A DNA stretch of 64,000 nucleotides from Whalleya microplaca. Taxonomy: Eukaryota > Ascomycota > Sordariomycetes > Xylariales > Xylariaceae. How positions within the stretch are numbered: position 1 is the stretch's first letter; the number at the start of each line of letters is the position of its first letter. The translations under genes and the position numbers were made by a program. Below are positions 1 through 13,025 of this stretch, piece after piece. The notes beneath the pieces were generated by a model, which did no database searches, was not told the DNA's origin, and saw nothing but the letters and a program-made list of their open reading frames with translations. The stretch lies in contig MU385725.1 of NCBI GenBank assembly GCA_022497155.1, positions 372,001 through 436,000 of the forward strand, written 5' to 3'.

Positions 1-2
1 AC

Positions 3-443
3 GACCGAATCGAGGACGACGACATGGGTGATGGTAGTGAGATCGCCCTGGATCCCGGCAATTTTGGCGTCAATGACAACGCGCCCAATACGGCAATACC
101 TCCTCCACCGCCGCCTCCGCCTCATCCTAGCATAGCATTTCCACATTCTCACCCCACCATAATCCCTAGCACGCCACAACCGCATTTATTCAACAACAAT
201 GCGGAGTGGAACGCCACTACCGTGGGGGCTTCTTCCGTTCAGCCACTCGTAGGGAGCCAAAACGCCAGCATACTACCTAACCTCAATCCCTCGGCCGGTA
301 TCGTGCCTGTGACAGGCCACACCCCGGGTCCCAGCACGGCCGGCCAGTCGCTGTTTGGGAACGGTGTGATACACGGACCCAGCACGGCTTCTATGCAAGC
401 TCAAGTCGAGGACGATGACGACGACGACGACGGGAGGGCATAG
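3..443 (+). CDS. 3' end of an unidentified protein-coding gene (partial)
   Basis: The reading frame is open from the window edge to a TAG stop at 441-443, so this is the C-terminal 146 residues of a protein that starts upstream. The visible part is low complexity: a proline run (about eight Pro) near residue 34, many Asn, Ser, Thr and Pro, no predicted membrane segment, and a C-terminal acidic run of seven Asp before GRA. Such disordered Pro/Asn/Ser tails ending in acidic runs are common in fungal transcription factors and other nuclear regulators, but no domain is visible here, so the function is not assignable. The methionine at position 24 is internal because codons before it are also open. 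Confidence 0.6.
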   Translation, partial: DRIEDDDMGDGSEIALDPGNFGVNDNAPNTAIPPPPPPPPHPSIAFPHSHPTIIPSTPQPHLFNNNAEWNATTVGASSVQPLVGSQNASILPNLNPSAGIVPVTGHTPGPSTAGQSLFGNGVIHGPSTASMQAQVEDDDDDDDGRA

Positions 444-3400
444 GATATTGCTTTGTACTGCGTCGCTTGTCCACGAATGGCCTGAAACCTCGCATCGTTG
501 ATTCTACTACAGTATGTGCCTTGGAATCGATCTGATATTCGAAATCCATTGTCCCGGAACTGCTATACCGGTTTGAATCATGGACCAGACTCCTGGACGC
601 CCTCTCAGCCAATAGAGTTCATTGTCTAGTTGGTGGCTTGAGATCCATGGACAAAGTTGGCACAATGGCCATCTCGTTGGACCTCATTCGATCCTACCTG
701 CATAGGAGACCTACTGCTCAAATCGCCTAATTTTTTTCGGCTCTTGGTCGCCGCCTGGCCGTTTGTCAGACCAAGGCACTACGTTGCCCTTTTACACTTT
801 TTTCCGCGCCCAACAAGCCATGTGCATTCAGAGTTTTTACTGGCCAGCGTTTCAGCCACAGTCATTGTTTCCGACAGGAGTCACGGGACACGGAACGGAA
901 CGGAACGGGGCGTAGCATTCCATTCAGGCCTTGATTTTTCGACGAGACGATAAACAACTACTAGTATACTACGCTACACATGGAAGGGCCCCCTTTCTAG
1001 AAGCTGCTGGTGGTGGCAGCAGTGGTGACCAACCTGCAAGAACCCCCTTTTTCAAATTGTTTTTCACGAAGTAAATGAAAGACGGAGTTCTGCGTGTGAG
1101 AGTGTGAGGGGAGAGAGTGTGTGATGATGATTTTTTTTTTCTTTTTCTTTTTGTGTTGGGGGCAAATACATAAGATACCAAAGATTCCGCCGCCGCTGCT
1201 GGAGGAGGGAGACTGAGTTAGTGAGTGAGGAGTTGCAGCAAAGTAGAGCAGAGCAAAGTGGCAAGGCAATCCATGCGGATGGCGGTTTTTTCCCTTCTTC
1301 TTCTTCTTTTCTTTTTCCTCTTTTCCATCTTCTGCCACGCGTTTCTCACTAGCGTTGTCGCGATGGAAGTTAGGGGGGGTGGTTCTCGCGTCGCATATTG
1401 ATTCGCGCTGGTTTTTTTTCTCGGTTCGGTTTGGTAGGGATAAGGTATGGAGGGATGGATGGATGGGGGGTGATGTGTTGAGTTGTGGTGTGGTGTGTTG
1501 TGGTGATACGGGGAGGAAGGGGGAGAGGGAGATAGATGTTGTGTGGTATGAATAAATAAGAATTGCAAATTTGTTCTTATATTTGAGTCTCGCCTCTTTG
1601 AAAGGGGAGGATTCGATTGTGTGATTGTGTGATGGCAGGAAGTGAGTGAGTCTGTGTGGCTTATATCTTGCGGAAGTGATGGGATATGACAGACAGGTTA
1701 CCTGGAGTGTGAGAAGGGCTGAGACTTCAGGCTTGCTACTAATATCTTGATACCGACGTGATCGCTAGAAGGTAATAGAAGACCAGGTGAGTATAAAGGT
1801 AACATACGTTCTCAGTAACATAATCCAGTCATTTGGCGTTCGCCGATTCAACATCACGACATCCTCCGTAGCTACGCACTAACACCAGCTCGGCGCCCTC
1901 GGTCCCGGGCCGCACGCCGTCCACCGACACGGAAGACCCTCGGATCCGACCGCTTCCGTAGCACGAAGTCGGGGCCGAGCGCAAGGATCACCCGAGTGCT
2001 TGCTACGCTGTTTCACGGGAGGCTTGATACTTGCTTGTTAGGTAGGGGTCTTGGAGGGGGGGGATGCAATAAATAGGGGGTCTAGGTCACGCAGTTATAA
2101 CAAGGCCGCGACTGTACTTCTTTAACGTGGAGTCTCTCATTCATCGATTATCCATGAGCTCCAGGTATTCTTCATCTCCCGGGTACTGCATCGTCCCGGC
2201 CGAGCCTCGACGAGGGCGCCGCTGCTAACGTCTTAATAAACTACCTACCTACTACTGGGAGATGGAGGCGTACGCGCTCGACCGCTGACGGCTGAAGAAA
2301 GAACTTCCTCCTCGCTAGATAGCTAGATAGCCAGCCGCAGCCACGGTGCGACGGGAAGACACGGTAGCAAACGGCTAGGTTTGCCTGGGGCAGATGGGAA
2401 TGAGAATGGGGTAGTAGTCAATGAGGCCGGCGGCCATTAAACAGACAGACACCATATTCCTGGACTAGGACCTCCTCGCCTAGGACGCCGTTCTCGCTGC
2501 CGGAGCTCTAGCTCGGTGTTCTGGACGATGCGGGCACCCCGATGACTCCATAATGAATATATTGGATCTCGCGCCAGGAATCTTGGGGTATATGTTGATG
2601 GGGAGGGGAAAAGGGTAATGTTAAGTTCGATTATGGGGAGCTCGCCTGAGTCGACGGCTTGAGCACATTGTGATGGGAAAGGAATGGTTATGGATCCCTT
2701 TGGAATCGTAGTGGACTAGGCTTGGGTAAGATGAGAGCTTGGTGCTGCAGGTGAGCGAATTTTCTTTATTGCTATCTCGCCTTGGTAGTAGAAAATATTG
2801 CATTGGTATCTTTTGTAAATAGATGATCTGGGTTTCCGTCTGATATAATGGCATTGACTCACTCTAGAGTCAAGGACGCTACTCTAACCCAAAGAACCAA
2901 CATCATCAGTGATTCTGCCTGAAGGATCGCAAAGTAGAGCTAATGGCCTTGATTCAGTTGTACCTTGGTTGATAAGTTGATGAGTGTGTGTAACGTGAAA
3001 GTAAGGGGGGAGCCTAATCTTGTGAACGCTTTAGGTGTATGTGACATATGAAGATATATAGAACTAAGTGTATCGATATTCTACAAATTGAACTCAATGG
3101 TAGATAGAACGATCCCTTAATCATACCTAGAAACTCCTTCATTTAAACCTGCTCCCGACACATGTTTTGGCCATCTCCATTGGGCCGCCATTGCTTCAGC
3201 ATGAGTTGTTTGGTGTCAAATTCCCTGGATTTGGGATAGTTTACATATAGCTCTACTACAATTACGGTCCTAGGGTTTAGCAACCCAGTCGCATGCTGGA
3301 ACTTTACGTAGAGGTTTTTTTTACTAGAAGGAGCTGCAGTCGCGTATTATATACATTACGTCGGCTAGCTACGTTATGGAGGTCGGAGTTGGCCATCCTC

Positions 3401-6400
3401 AAGAAAAGCATCGCTCAAGATCGTTGGGCTAGATACTTGCGTATGGTAATGTACGCATAAACGTAATTGCAGATCATCTTTATTGTAGCCGCTCATCCCT
3501 GTAGAGAGACAGGAACATGCCGAAGGCCCAATGCAAGCATCACATATATTTACCTATCTGCACAGAAAGGGGTTTGGCGGCACAGACGACAGAATTTCCG
3601 AATGAAGAAACTAAACAATTTCATTCTCAAGGACCGGACAATTCCTGGCGATAATCATGAAGGTGAAATGCTTCGGGTTTCAGCTTGCCGGCTGACCGTC
3701 CTCGGTTACCAGTCTCCCTCCGACAACCGAAGTGATTATGTTTTCTAGAACGTAGGCGAACTTCCGGCTTTACGGAGAAGCAAATTTACGCTAAATGTTT
3801 TTTTCAAGTGATCCGGGAGCCAATTGGCCACCTCGAGGTTCGTAGCATGAGAACCCAGGGAAGGGAACAGCAACTGATTGGTAAATTGTCGATTGAATCC
3901 CACTGGCTATGGGGGAAAGGAGTGACCCGGCAGAGGCGGCACGATCTGCGGTGCAGTCTTCAAGAAATACACGCGGGAGCCCGTGCCGAAGTCGAATGCC
4001 AATTTGACGAAAATCCTGGGGTTTGGGACTCGGGCGCCTAGAACCATCGCACACCACTTCCGTCGGTGAACATGTTGGGAAGCGCAACAACAATCGGAAA
4101 ATTTCCGAGATCGTATGGCTGGCTGGAAAGTCTAGACGATCAAACGTAAGAGATCTTACAGCAAACATCTAGGTAGCATACGAGCCATCGCCACGGTCGC
4201 CTGGTCGAGACACCCCTGGATTTGCAGATATCGTCAGACGTTCGATAGGGGGGGATGAGATTTGCCACTGTATCAGCTCATCTGCGACCGTCGCTTGCAC
4301 GGGCCATTTCACGTCTGGGGAAACTTATGGGTCGCGGAGGCACACGATCTTGGATTTTGAAAAAGAGGAGAAGATCTGGATTGCCCTCTGCTCTGCCACA
4401 TTGCCACATGGGCGCTGCTGATGGATTACCATCTTGGGTGAGTGGGTTCAATAATGGGCCGGTGTTGGGACCACAGTAAGCAGTCAGCAAGATAGCTCGA
4501 TATCAGAAAATCGAGAACGACAGCAATATTATGACGCTTCCGTGACCGAAGAAACAGAATAGTCCATATATAAAGGATGGTGTTGTGAAGTAAGGAGAGT
4601 TAATGTTTAAGTAGAGATGATATATAATTGGTTAATATGTCCGTGGAAGAAGCCAGACAGGGATCTTTTCATTGGCTCGTTTATCCTAGTTTCTCTAGGC
4701 AGACAGGCCTGGAATTACAACAATTGGCTTGTCGAGCTCTGGCCTCCTTTCCGTCACATTTCCAGAGTACATATGCTCTGCAGTCCACCGCACTGCATTA
4801 TATAGGATTTTCAGGCAATATATGTCGTACTACGTAGCATTTTCTTACCGAAGCGTGGGGTATTCGAAGTCGTATCAACAATCTACAGGTGATTTATGCG
4901 TATCTATCAAGTGGCATGTATGAGACTTGAGAGGCAGGATCTCGACTTCATATTGGCGTAATGGTGTGCTTGGCTGCACGTTTGAGAAAGATCTCGAAGT
5001 TGGAAAGGTTGGATGTTGAACCTACATGTTGCGGAGAGGCCCAATTGTCCACATAATATTGTGGAATGTGGAGGGAGAACAAAGTTCGTCCCAAGCGCTT
5101 GGTATCGCGGGGAGTCATGTGTTCTCTGTCGATCTTGAATGCGTCGAGCCACGACGTCAAATATAGATAACTCAGGACGAGAGCAGACATCATACTTCTA
5201 GACGGAAGCGAAACAAGATTTATTTACGGTATTTGACAATCTGTAAATCTTCAGAATCCTGGTTTTTGATAACGAAGTGCTTCTGCGCATACATGCATTC
5301 ATTCATATACCAAGCATCCTATACCGCCATAGTAGCTGCAGTCCGGCCTGACGACATCGAGGAAAACAGCATGCTATGTACTTTATAATACGTAGTGTGT
5401 GGTGAATCACAAGCTTCTTGATACAGAGTATATTATGTATACGTAGGTATTACTATAGCGATCGGAGTTTTTGATCCCATTACTGGAATCTTTGCCCGAC
5501 ACATGGCCTCAGCCCGGTTGGACTTGGCGATGCAGCTAAGCTTGAATAATGAATTTGGTCCGCGGCTCCACGCGAGACTCGGCCTGAATCCTTCTGATGA
5601 CATGAGGGGAAAAGATTTGCATACTCTACCATCCGTACAACACTGCACGACATGGGATAGGGGAGAATTGCTTATTATAGCACTTTGCAGTACCGTTCGC
5701 GATCTCGTCATTTTTGATTTTTTTTTTCTTGAGATGATTCAGGATGGTCAGCGATTCGGTACCGTCTGGTACTTCAAATGGGAGCGGATGACTTGTAGCA
5801 ACCATTAGAGCAAAGCAACTGTGCTGGTATAGACTAGGTAGGCTTTCATTCTTTTATTTCCTGCTTCTCTTATAGCCCTTTTCTAGAAATGAAACGACCA
5901 TCCTATCGTGGGCCAAAATATTAGGTAATGGAAAGACGAAGTAACGGAAATGACACGAGATTCTTACACATGTACACATAGTACCGCGTATGTATCAGAT
6001 CACTGATGCCAGGGGTCAGTGTTAGTGTAGCCGAACCCGCTTTATTAAGCTACATGTAATACTACGTAGTACATCACGTGGATGGTGACTACAAACATTC
6101 ACCGACAAGTTACAACGGCAGACGCGAAAGTTTGGGGAAGTTAGTGGTATCTGGGGGAAAGCTAGTACGAGACTAATCTAGACCAAAACAGCCAGGGTGA
6201 AGAGGATTGTCCAATGAGAATATCATCCGGCGTGGATTGTATGGTTGGCAGTGGGGCTCTCAACTTCGTAATAAGGCCGAGCCTGAAATGACAGCAATCA
6301 CTACAAGCCCACAACACACACCAACGCCCTAGTTCCAGCACTTGTTGGTGGTGAAAATGCTGCCATTGACGACCACTTGTAATGACCAATGCCATAGACA

Positions 6401-7886
6401 TGGAAATTAGGACAGAAAGGAGGGGAAATAGGCGGGGTAGAGGGATAGAGAAATGGAGAAACGGAGAATAATAAGGGTGCTTCAACGGCTTTGCAGGAGT
6501 GAATGTCACTAACAAACCTCAAAACAAGGACAAGGACACCATATTAAACCCCTAGCGGTAGTACTGAATAAGTGCTCTCTTACCCCCGCACCGATGACGA
6601 TGATCTTCTACTCTTCCTTGATTTTACGCACGATGAATGGATGGATACTTAGATGTAAACGCGATGTCTATTGGTGTTAGTATAGATGAAGGATTGCGGT
6701 AGCACAGCTCTTACGCAGTATCACAGGTACGCAGCGCACTACTATAGCCACTATACCTTCAACCTGTCTACCTCGAGGACTAATCCCTAGTTAGTAGATT
6801 ATCGTGCGCACCCTTCAACGCCTCCTCCCCTTTCAAGCCCGTGGGTGTGCCTAATACAGGTGCTTCTAATCTCTGTAGAAGATTCTTACACCAATCCATG
6901 TCACAGTTTTAAGCCACAAACACTCGTTTAAATATGGCATCTTACATACATAATCTGTAAGCATGCAATTAATCCTTCGCGTTCGGGCATGGTTCTAGCC
7001 CTCAAGTGGTCTAATGGACATTGTTTCTAGAGTATGTTGATATCTACTGCTGCTGCTCGTGTTCTACTTCCTCATGTGACTATTATAATAGCTATTATCA
7101 AGGCAGAGGGTTCGGGCAAACCGACTGTTTGGCCACAAGGGATGTATTGTATAAGTGCTCTGGTCAGCTGATTGATTTCGCTTCCAATCTCGAAGCGGGT
7201 GACCAGACAGGGATCATGTACACATGTACTTTCAACTGCCTCTAGCCGCACGCTCACAATACTCGAGCTGTATCCTTGTCTGCCTCGTTCTTCTGCCAAG
7301 GCAGCCAGCTGGTGGATATCATCTTGGCAAATGCATCTGCATTGGCCGCTTCGCGTTGCCCAGTCTTTGCTACTGGCTAACAACAGGAATCAAGGGAATC
7401 ATTACAGGCCTGTCCGTGTTTGGTTACCGGGACTATGAATCCTAGCAACCAGTACCCTTCCTTCGCGTATGTGTATCCTGGATGGTCCCGGCGCTGGGTT
7501 TGTTAGCAATCGTAGCCAATGGTGGGGAGGCCATGGGGAAAATACTTTAGTACGTCTGGGGTTGTCGGGGTGGATTGGGATCTTCAGCTTTGCTGTGTAG
7601 TCATTGGGTACGTACCGCTGACGGCTCGTTGCGCCGTCTTCCATATAAGTCTCAGGCATCGTCCTGTTGTCATCCTAGGTACTTAGAGCTTGTCCGTTTC
7701 CCGCAATTGTCCCCTTCCATTCACTGAAGTTCGGGATTCTTGCAGTCGCAGAGGTGCCTATTGTACTCTCGTCTGCTGGGCTGTCCGTGCTTATCAGTGA
7801 CTACTTGAATACATATAAGTACCTAGACTTTTGGAACGCGCCAAACGTTCTTCCACAATTCTTCCTAGGACATATCTCAATTAATC
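444..7886. other. Long spacer without a supported gene
   Basis: No frame shows a recognisable domain or a convincing exon chain. Positions 1110-1560 are low complexity with strong strand asymmetry. About 1880-2010 is a short GC-rich island in otherwise mixed sequence. A TATA-like TATATAAAGG lies at about 4564-4573, with only short unrelated frames after it. The last ~80 nt hold the promoter and leader of sugar porter 1. Confidence 0.6.
1110..1560. repeat. Low-complexity, strand-asymmetric tract
   Basis: The + strand here has a T-run/CT-rich part (about 1131-1150 and 1290-1330, TTC/TTTC units) followed by a G/T-rich part (about 1426-1555) with GGAT units and repeated GTGTG and GTTGTG words. 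It lies in the spacer downstream of the first gene. Frames across it encode only Ser/Pro/His/Lys-rich simple sequence. Confidence 0.55.
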
Positions 7887-10190
7887 ATGTCTGAGAAACC
7901 GACCGCAGACGTGTAAGTTTCCCGCCCTATTCTAACTTGTGGAGATGGCGCATCTAACTTCGCTGCAGTATTGCGCCCAAGGGCGTCCGGGGCAGTTCTC
8001 TCGAGAAGGGTGTCGACACCACAGAACATGTCGATCTGAACGCCAACCTGGAAGCCAAGTGAGTGGCCACCAATCCTACTGCCTCGGTGTCTTCTGAGAA
8101 GGATTCTGGCGCATAAGCACCTACTCCTCGCTCACCTTGCACCCATGGTATATGACTAATACAAAGTGACGTTTAGGATCAAGAATCCTCTGAAGGGCAT
8201 TCCGCGTGAGCAACTGATGCGCGATGTCGAGGCCTTCGCCCAGGAGAAAGGACTGGTCGAGCACATCCCGCTTCTGCGCAAGGGCGCGCTCGTAGCCCAG
8301 AACCCCCACGACTTCGAGGACATCGACGGCGAGGAGTCCCTGGACGAAGCGGAGCGGACGGCCATCCGGAATGAGACCTTGCACCGATGGCGTCTACCGT
8401 GGCGACTAATCATGACGATTGCTACTTGCTCTATTGGTGCTGCTGTCCAGGGTTGGGATCAGACCGGAAGCAACGGCGCCAACATCTTCTTCCCCAAAGT
8501 CTATGGTATCGGTGGTGACTCCACCAGAGATACTATTGTAAGCACCAGTGCCATCTTTAGATTCGTATGATGAGACTAATGATGGTTTCCAGCTGGTTGG
8601 TCTAGTGAACGCGGGTCCTTATATTGGGAGTGCTTTCATCGGTTGTTGGCTATCGGATCCCGTCAACAACTGGATCGGTCGTAGAGGTACGGAACGAAAG
8701 CGAAAAATGCGCACATAGCAAGAGGTGCTGACAGTGACCTTAGGTGTTATCTTTGTTTCTGGTCATTTCTGTCTCTGGCCCGTCATCGGTTCCGCATTCT
8801 GTCACACGTGGGGACAGCAGCTAGCCTGCCGATTGCTGATGGGTATTGGAATGGGTATCAAGGCTTCCACTGGTTCGTAAACACTCTGAGTCTCTGGAGT
8901 CATATTGGTATCACTAACTTGTATCAGTGCCCGTTTACGCCGCCGAGAATGCTCCAGCTTCCGTGCGAGGTGCTCTAGTCATGTCTTGGCAGATGTGGAC
9001 TGCTTTCGGTATCTTGCTTGGAACTGCTATCAATCTTGCTGTGTTCTACCACCCGCTGAACTGGAGATTGATGTTGGGTGCACCGTTCATCCCGGCCGTC
9101 CCCCTCGTCTGCTTGATCTACCTGTGCCCGGAGAGTCCTCGTTGGCTGATGAAGAAGAATGTACGTGATAATGCAGATGAGACATAGTAGAGACCCAAGG
9201 AAGCATACTAATCAGGTACAACAGCGATACCCCGAGGCATGGAACTCCATGGTCAGACTACGGCACCACTCGATCCAGGTCGCCCGAGATATTTACTACA
9301 TCCACGCCCAGCTGAGCGTCGAGATGGAGATCGTGAAGAAGAGCAACTACATCACTCGTTTCACTCAGCTGTTCACTGTTCCCCGTATCAGGCGCGCCAA
9401 CATTGCTGCGTTCACCGTGATGATTGCGCAGCAGATGTGTGGTATCAACATCATCGCTTTCTACTCTACGACCGTATTTGTTGACGCTGGGTATGATAAT
9501 TTTAACGCCATGATCTGCTCGTTCGGCTTCGGTCTCGTCAACTGGCTCTTCGCGTTCCCGGCTTTCTGGACCATCGACACGTTCGGACGACGATCGCTTC
9601 TGCTCTTCACGTTCCCGCAAATGATGTGGACTCTGCTCGCCGCTGGACTGTGCACCTTGCTTCCCATGGGTACTACACGAACCGCACTTGTCGCTCTGTT
9701 CGTCTTCATGTTCGGCGCATTCTACTCTCCGGGTGAGGGCCCCGTGCCCTTCACCTACAGCGCTGAGGTCTATCCCCTGTCCCACCGAGAGGTCGGTATG
9801 GGATTCGCCGTGGCCACATGTCTGTTCTGGGCGGCCGTGCTCAGCATCACCTTCCCGTTCATCCTGAAGCGTCTGGACACAGCGGGAGCCTTCGGCTTGT
9901 ACGCGGGATTCAACTTCGCTGCTTTCTTCATGATCTTCTTCCTCGTGCCCGAGACGAAGCAGCGCACGCTCGAGGACCTCGACTACATCTTCGCGGTCCC
10001 CAACCGCAAGTTCGCCTCGTACCAGGTCACCAAGGCCCTGCCCTGGTGGTTCAAGCGCTACGTCTTCTTCCGCCGGGACGCCGTTCTCGAGCCCCTATAC
10101 CACTCCGACAACGACACCCGGGAGGTCTCCCGCGTGCGGACCGTGCGCCATGACAGCGCTTCCGGCTCGGAGAAGAAGGTTGCGCTGTAA
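7887..10190 (+). CDS. MFS sugar porter 1 (sugar/polyol transporter)
   Basis: Seven exons: 7887-7912, 7969-8058, 8177-8537, 8593-8686, 8744-8872, 8928-9160 and 9225-10190. They join in phase to give 632 residues. It is a plasma-membrane member of the major facilitator superfamily, sugar porter family. Visible hallmarks are PESPRWLM after the sixth membrane segment, [13 protein letters not shown] in segment 7, and [15 protein letters not shown] after segment 12. The cytoplasmic N-terminus is long (about 110 residues, with [13 protein letters not shown]), which puts it with the long-N-terminus fungal porters rather than the short hexose HXT type. The substrate cannot be read from sequence. The last acceptor could instead be at 9215, adding VQQ; the later one gives the better KKN-RYPEAW junction. 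No catabolic gene is next to it. Confidence 0.92.
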
Positions 10191-10861
10191 AGTACGCTCT
10201 CCTAGTATGTTTGGGGTTGGTTGCCGCCGTGTCGCTGTTGGCCGGCTGGCAGGAATGAATGATATGGGAATGATATTATGCTCGGCATGCAAATGCGAGG
10301 GATCTTTCGTTTAGATACATACAGTTCACGTATACCCCGTTGTCTTATACTAGCTTGCTGTATACAGCTGGTTTTCCATAGTATAACTTTTGCGTTGTTT
10401 TTAACTTCTGAGGTATTTCTAAACTGTGAAGACTGTGATTGTAAATTGCTGGCAAAGTCGAAGCTGTAAGTGATATACTGTCTCTTGCTCTAGATTAACG
10501 CTCTGCTGTGAGAGCGCATCCGAGCCAAGATATGTCACCTGCTTGTGAACTTTCTCATATATACTCGACACAACGACCATGATATACGTAAAGACGCGCC
10601 ATCAAGGTCAGGTCAGTATCCTGAAATCATCCATCAACGTCTTCGTGACGAAGTCATCGCCAGGAACTGCCCACGGGTATCAAGGCCATGCTACTATCTA
10701 ACCACTATCGACAATAAGCAGGGAGACTAGTCCCCCGCCGGCGTGGTCTCATTTCCCAATCTGGTCGTATACGGGGTAAGTTTGCTTACCCCAACTCGCG
10801 CAGCAGTGACGTGCATGTATGTGGAAACAGTACATACATGTCCCGCCCTTCCAGAAACAGT

Positions 10862-11220
10862 AGCTGCAGTGAGTAATAAAGCGAGTTAGGTTCGATTCCT
10901 GACAGCGCTATATGGTTATTCGCTTTGTTGGCTCATCTGGTAGCGCTGTCAGATCCCTGGTGGCCCCGCTGCACACTGGCAGTGTAGGGTTCGATCCCGC
11001 CTCTGACTCCGCTGCGAAGGAGTTTTCCCGCTGCTGAGGGAACGTGGAGAGGTGCGTGGGCGCACCAACTAAAGGGATGGACGAGCTGCAGTGAGTAATA
11101 AAGCGAGTTAGGTTCGATTCCTGACAGCGCTACCAGATGAGCTAACAAAGCGAATAACCATATAGCGCTGGTAGCGCTGTCAGGAATCGAACCTAACTCG
11201 CTTTATTACTCACTGCAGCT
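10862..11220 (+). repeat. tRNA-like SINE-type element with nested inverted copies
   Basis: A unit running + from 10862 contains GGTTCGATTCC (T-arm/B-box-like), then AGCGCT, then TTGGCTCATCTGG at about 10928-10940 (A-box-like), and a second B-box-like GGTTCGATCCC at 10988-10998. A to B spacing is about 47 nt, which fits an internal RNA polymerase III promoter. A second, inverted copy follows: the arm 11084-11134 is the exact reverse complement of 11170-11220 (51 bp), around a 35-nt loop that itself carries the A-box part on the minus strand. CTGACAGCGCT/AGCGCTGTCAG also forms an 11-bp inverted repeat inside the first unit. No intact tRNA cloverleaf can be drawn, so this is a tRNA-derived repeat rather than a tRNA gene. 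Confidence 0.75.
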
Positions 11221-13001
11221 ACAGTCTGTTCACTCTGCCTCTCTGCTTGTTTGTGCAAACAGGGTCATGGTGACAGGAAGGGGTTCCCCAGATTCCAGAC
11301 CCCGCCCCCCAGGTTTGGCTTGGCCATATCAAGCAGCCTGACAGCAACATAGGGATGGAAGGGGTTAGAGAGAGGGGAGGGGCGTGACCGACATCGTGAT
11401 CTTACTGGCTACCGACTCCCCGGACCGCGCTAGGTAGGTGTCTTGCGGCCTGAGATGAGCTACCTAACATGGACAACAGTAACCAATGGCACCGTTGAGA
11501 ATCGAAAATAACTTCACTGATGGCTCCTGATGTGTCTGTTGGGTTAGGCTGTTTGTTCCGCGCGTTAAGGGGCCGGACTGTTTAGAGCTAGGTTAGGGGG
11601 TAGAGCGGAATTGACCGTGATTTCGTGGTGGATATGCTGGCAGTGATCACAGCATCGTGATATAGACTATTCCTATATTTGTTTTTAACCTCCTGACTAT
11701 TGTAAGCAGTAGACAGTAGGCAGGAGGCTGATTGCGGTCCGCCTCGGTCCGAATTCGGTCTTGTACGACCCGAACCGGCGAGATGAAGGTGCAGGCCAAC
11801 GGCGCGGCCGTATGCCGACGTATTCCGATTAGTGTAGCTTAAAGACCACAGTTCCTTTGTTCCGTCTGCCATAAGACTGAAGTTTTTCGAAATGTCCACG
11901 AGGGGCTCGGGCTGAGGTACACATTCGAAGGTAGGACGATCCGGCGACTCCCGCTACGGGTGCATCCTGTCTTCGTATATTAACCGCTCATCTAGGTACG
12001 CGGTGTTCACCGCCTCCTTCCGTTGGTCCTAATCCTGCAGCTACAGGTCCCAGACTCGGAGCATGCTACTCTTTATCCACAACGGCTGACATATTCTTGC
12101 CATGTCCTGGAAAGCCATGCTCGCCTTCGGGACCTCCAGTTGGCAATTCAATATCTAGCGCTTCCATTCTGTGCATGAGGCGTACTTGCCCAACGCTGAT
12201 CCAGAAACAGAAGAGGCCCGAGTCCGCGTTCACATGTAACTATTAGACCGGAGTCGGGTCGGTACGGACGTTTGTTGTAGACCTTGCGGCCGCATGCTTG
12301 CCAAGACGGGCGTAGATGACGACATGTCAGCCAGCCATAGTCACAGCTTTTTGGTGTACCGGAAAGATTAAGAAAGAGAGGTGCAGAGGTTCCTGAAATT
12401 AGATTAAATGGAACTGGGTGCGCATACACGAAAATGTTATGAGTGCCACTGCATATGTGCTGACTAAGAGCAACGGGATGACGCCGGTATTTGAGTACAT
12501 AGGTCTAATGCCTAGCATGGGGTGAAGAAGGTCGGCGGGGATAAATAAATTGAGGGACTATGCAAATTTCACGATGAAGAGGGAGACGACGGCTATTGTA
12601 AATGTGGTTGGTTATCATGGGCCCGCTCTGGAAAGGGGATGTGTTACCGGCAATAATAATGCATCGTGGTGGCTTCACCCGGGCTTACGTACAGTTGAAT
12701 ATTATAAAATGGGACGGCTACCGGTGACTCAATATTCTGTAGAGATGATTACGGTACTAAGTGTGGTCTGAACAGGCCGGGAATCGTAGTGCTGAATATC
12801 AATACAATAGTTGTCCTATCTCAAATGTATGGAAAATTTGGTCTCGAGATCACGATTATCGTCAAGATGACGTAACAAGCAAAGCCCCTCTCGTTTTTAC
12901 GCCAACAGCATGTTAGACAACATCTTAGATAATCAATCATTATGTGCCCATCAATATCCCTGCTAGTTCGAATGAGGACGGTATATTCTTGTACGACGAA
13001 A

Positions 13002-13025
13002 GAATGAGTTAAGCTTAACTCATTC
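13002..13025. repeat. 24-bp perfect palindrome
   Basis: GAATGAGTTAAG is followed immediately by its reverse complement with no spacer. It lies in AT-rich non-coding sequence, and nothing adjacent suggests a role. Confidence 0.8.

Noticed and set aside
4564..4834. TATATAAAGG followed by a 66-residue frame
   Set aside because: Composition is not protein-like, three overlapping frames are equally long, and there is no other support.
4948..5193. 81-residue minus-strand frame with an ATG and protein-like composition
   Set aside because: No domain, no splice partners, and overlapping frames of similar length on the same strand.
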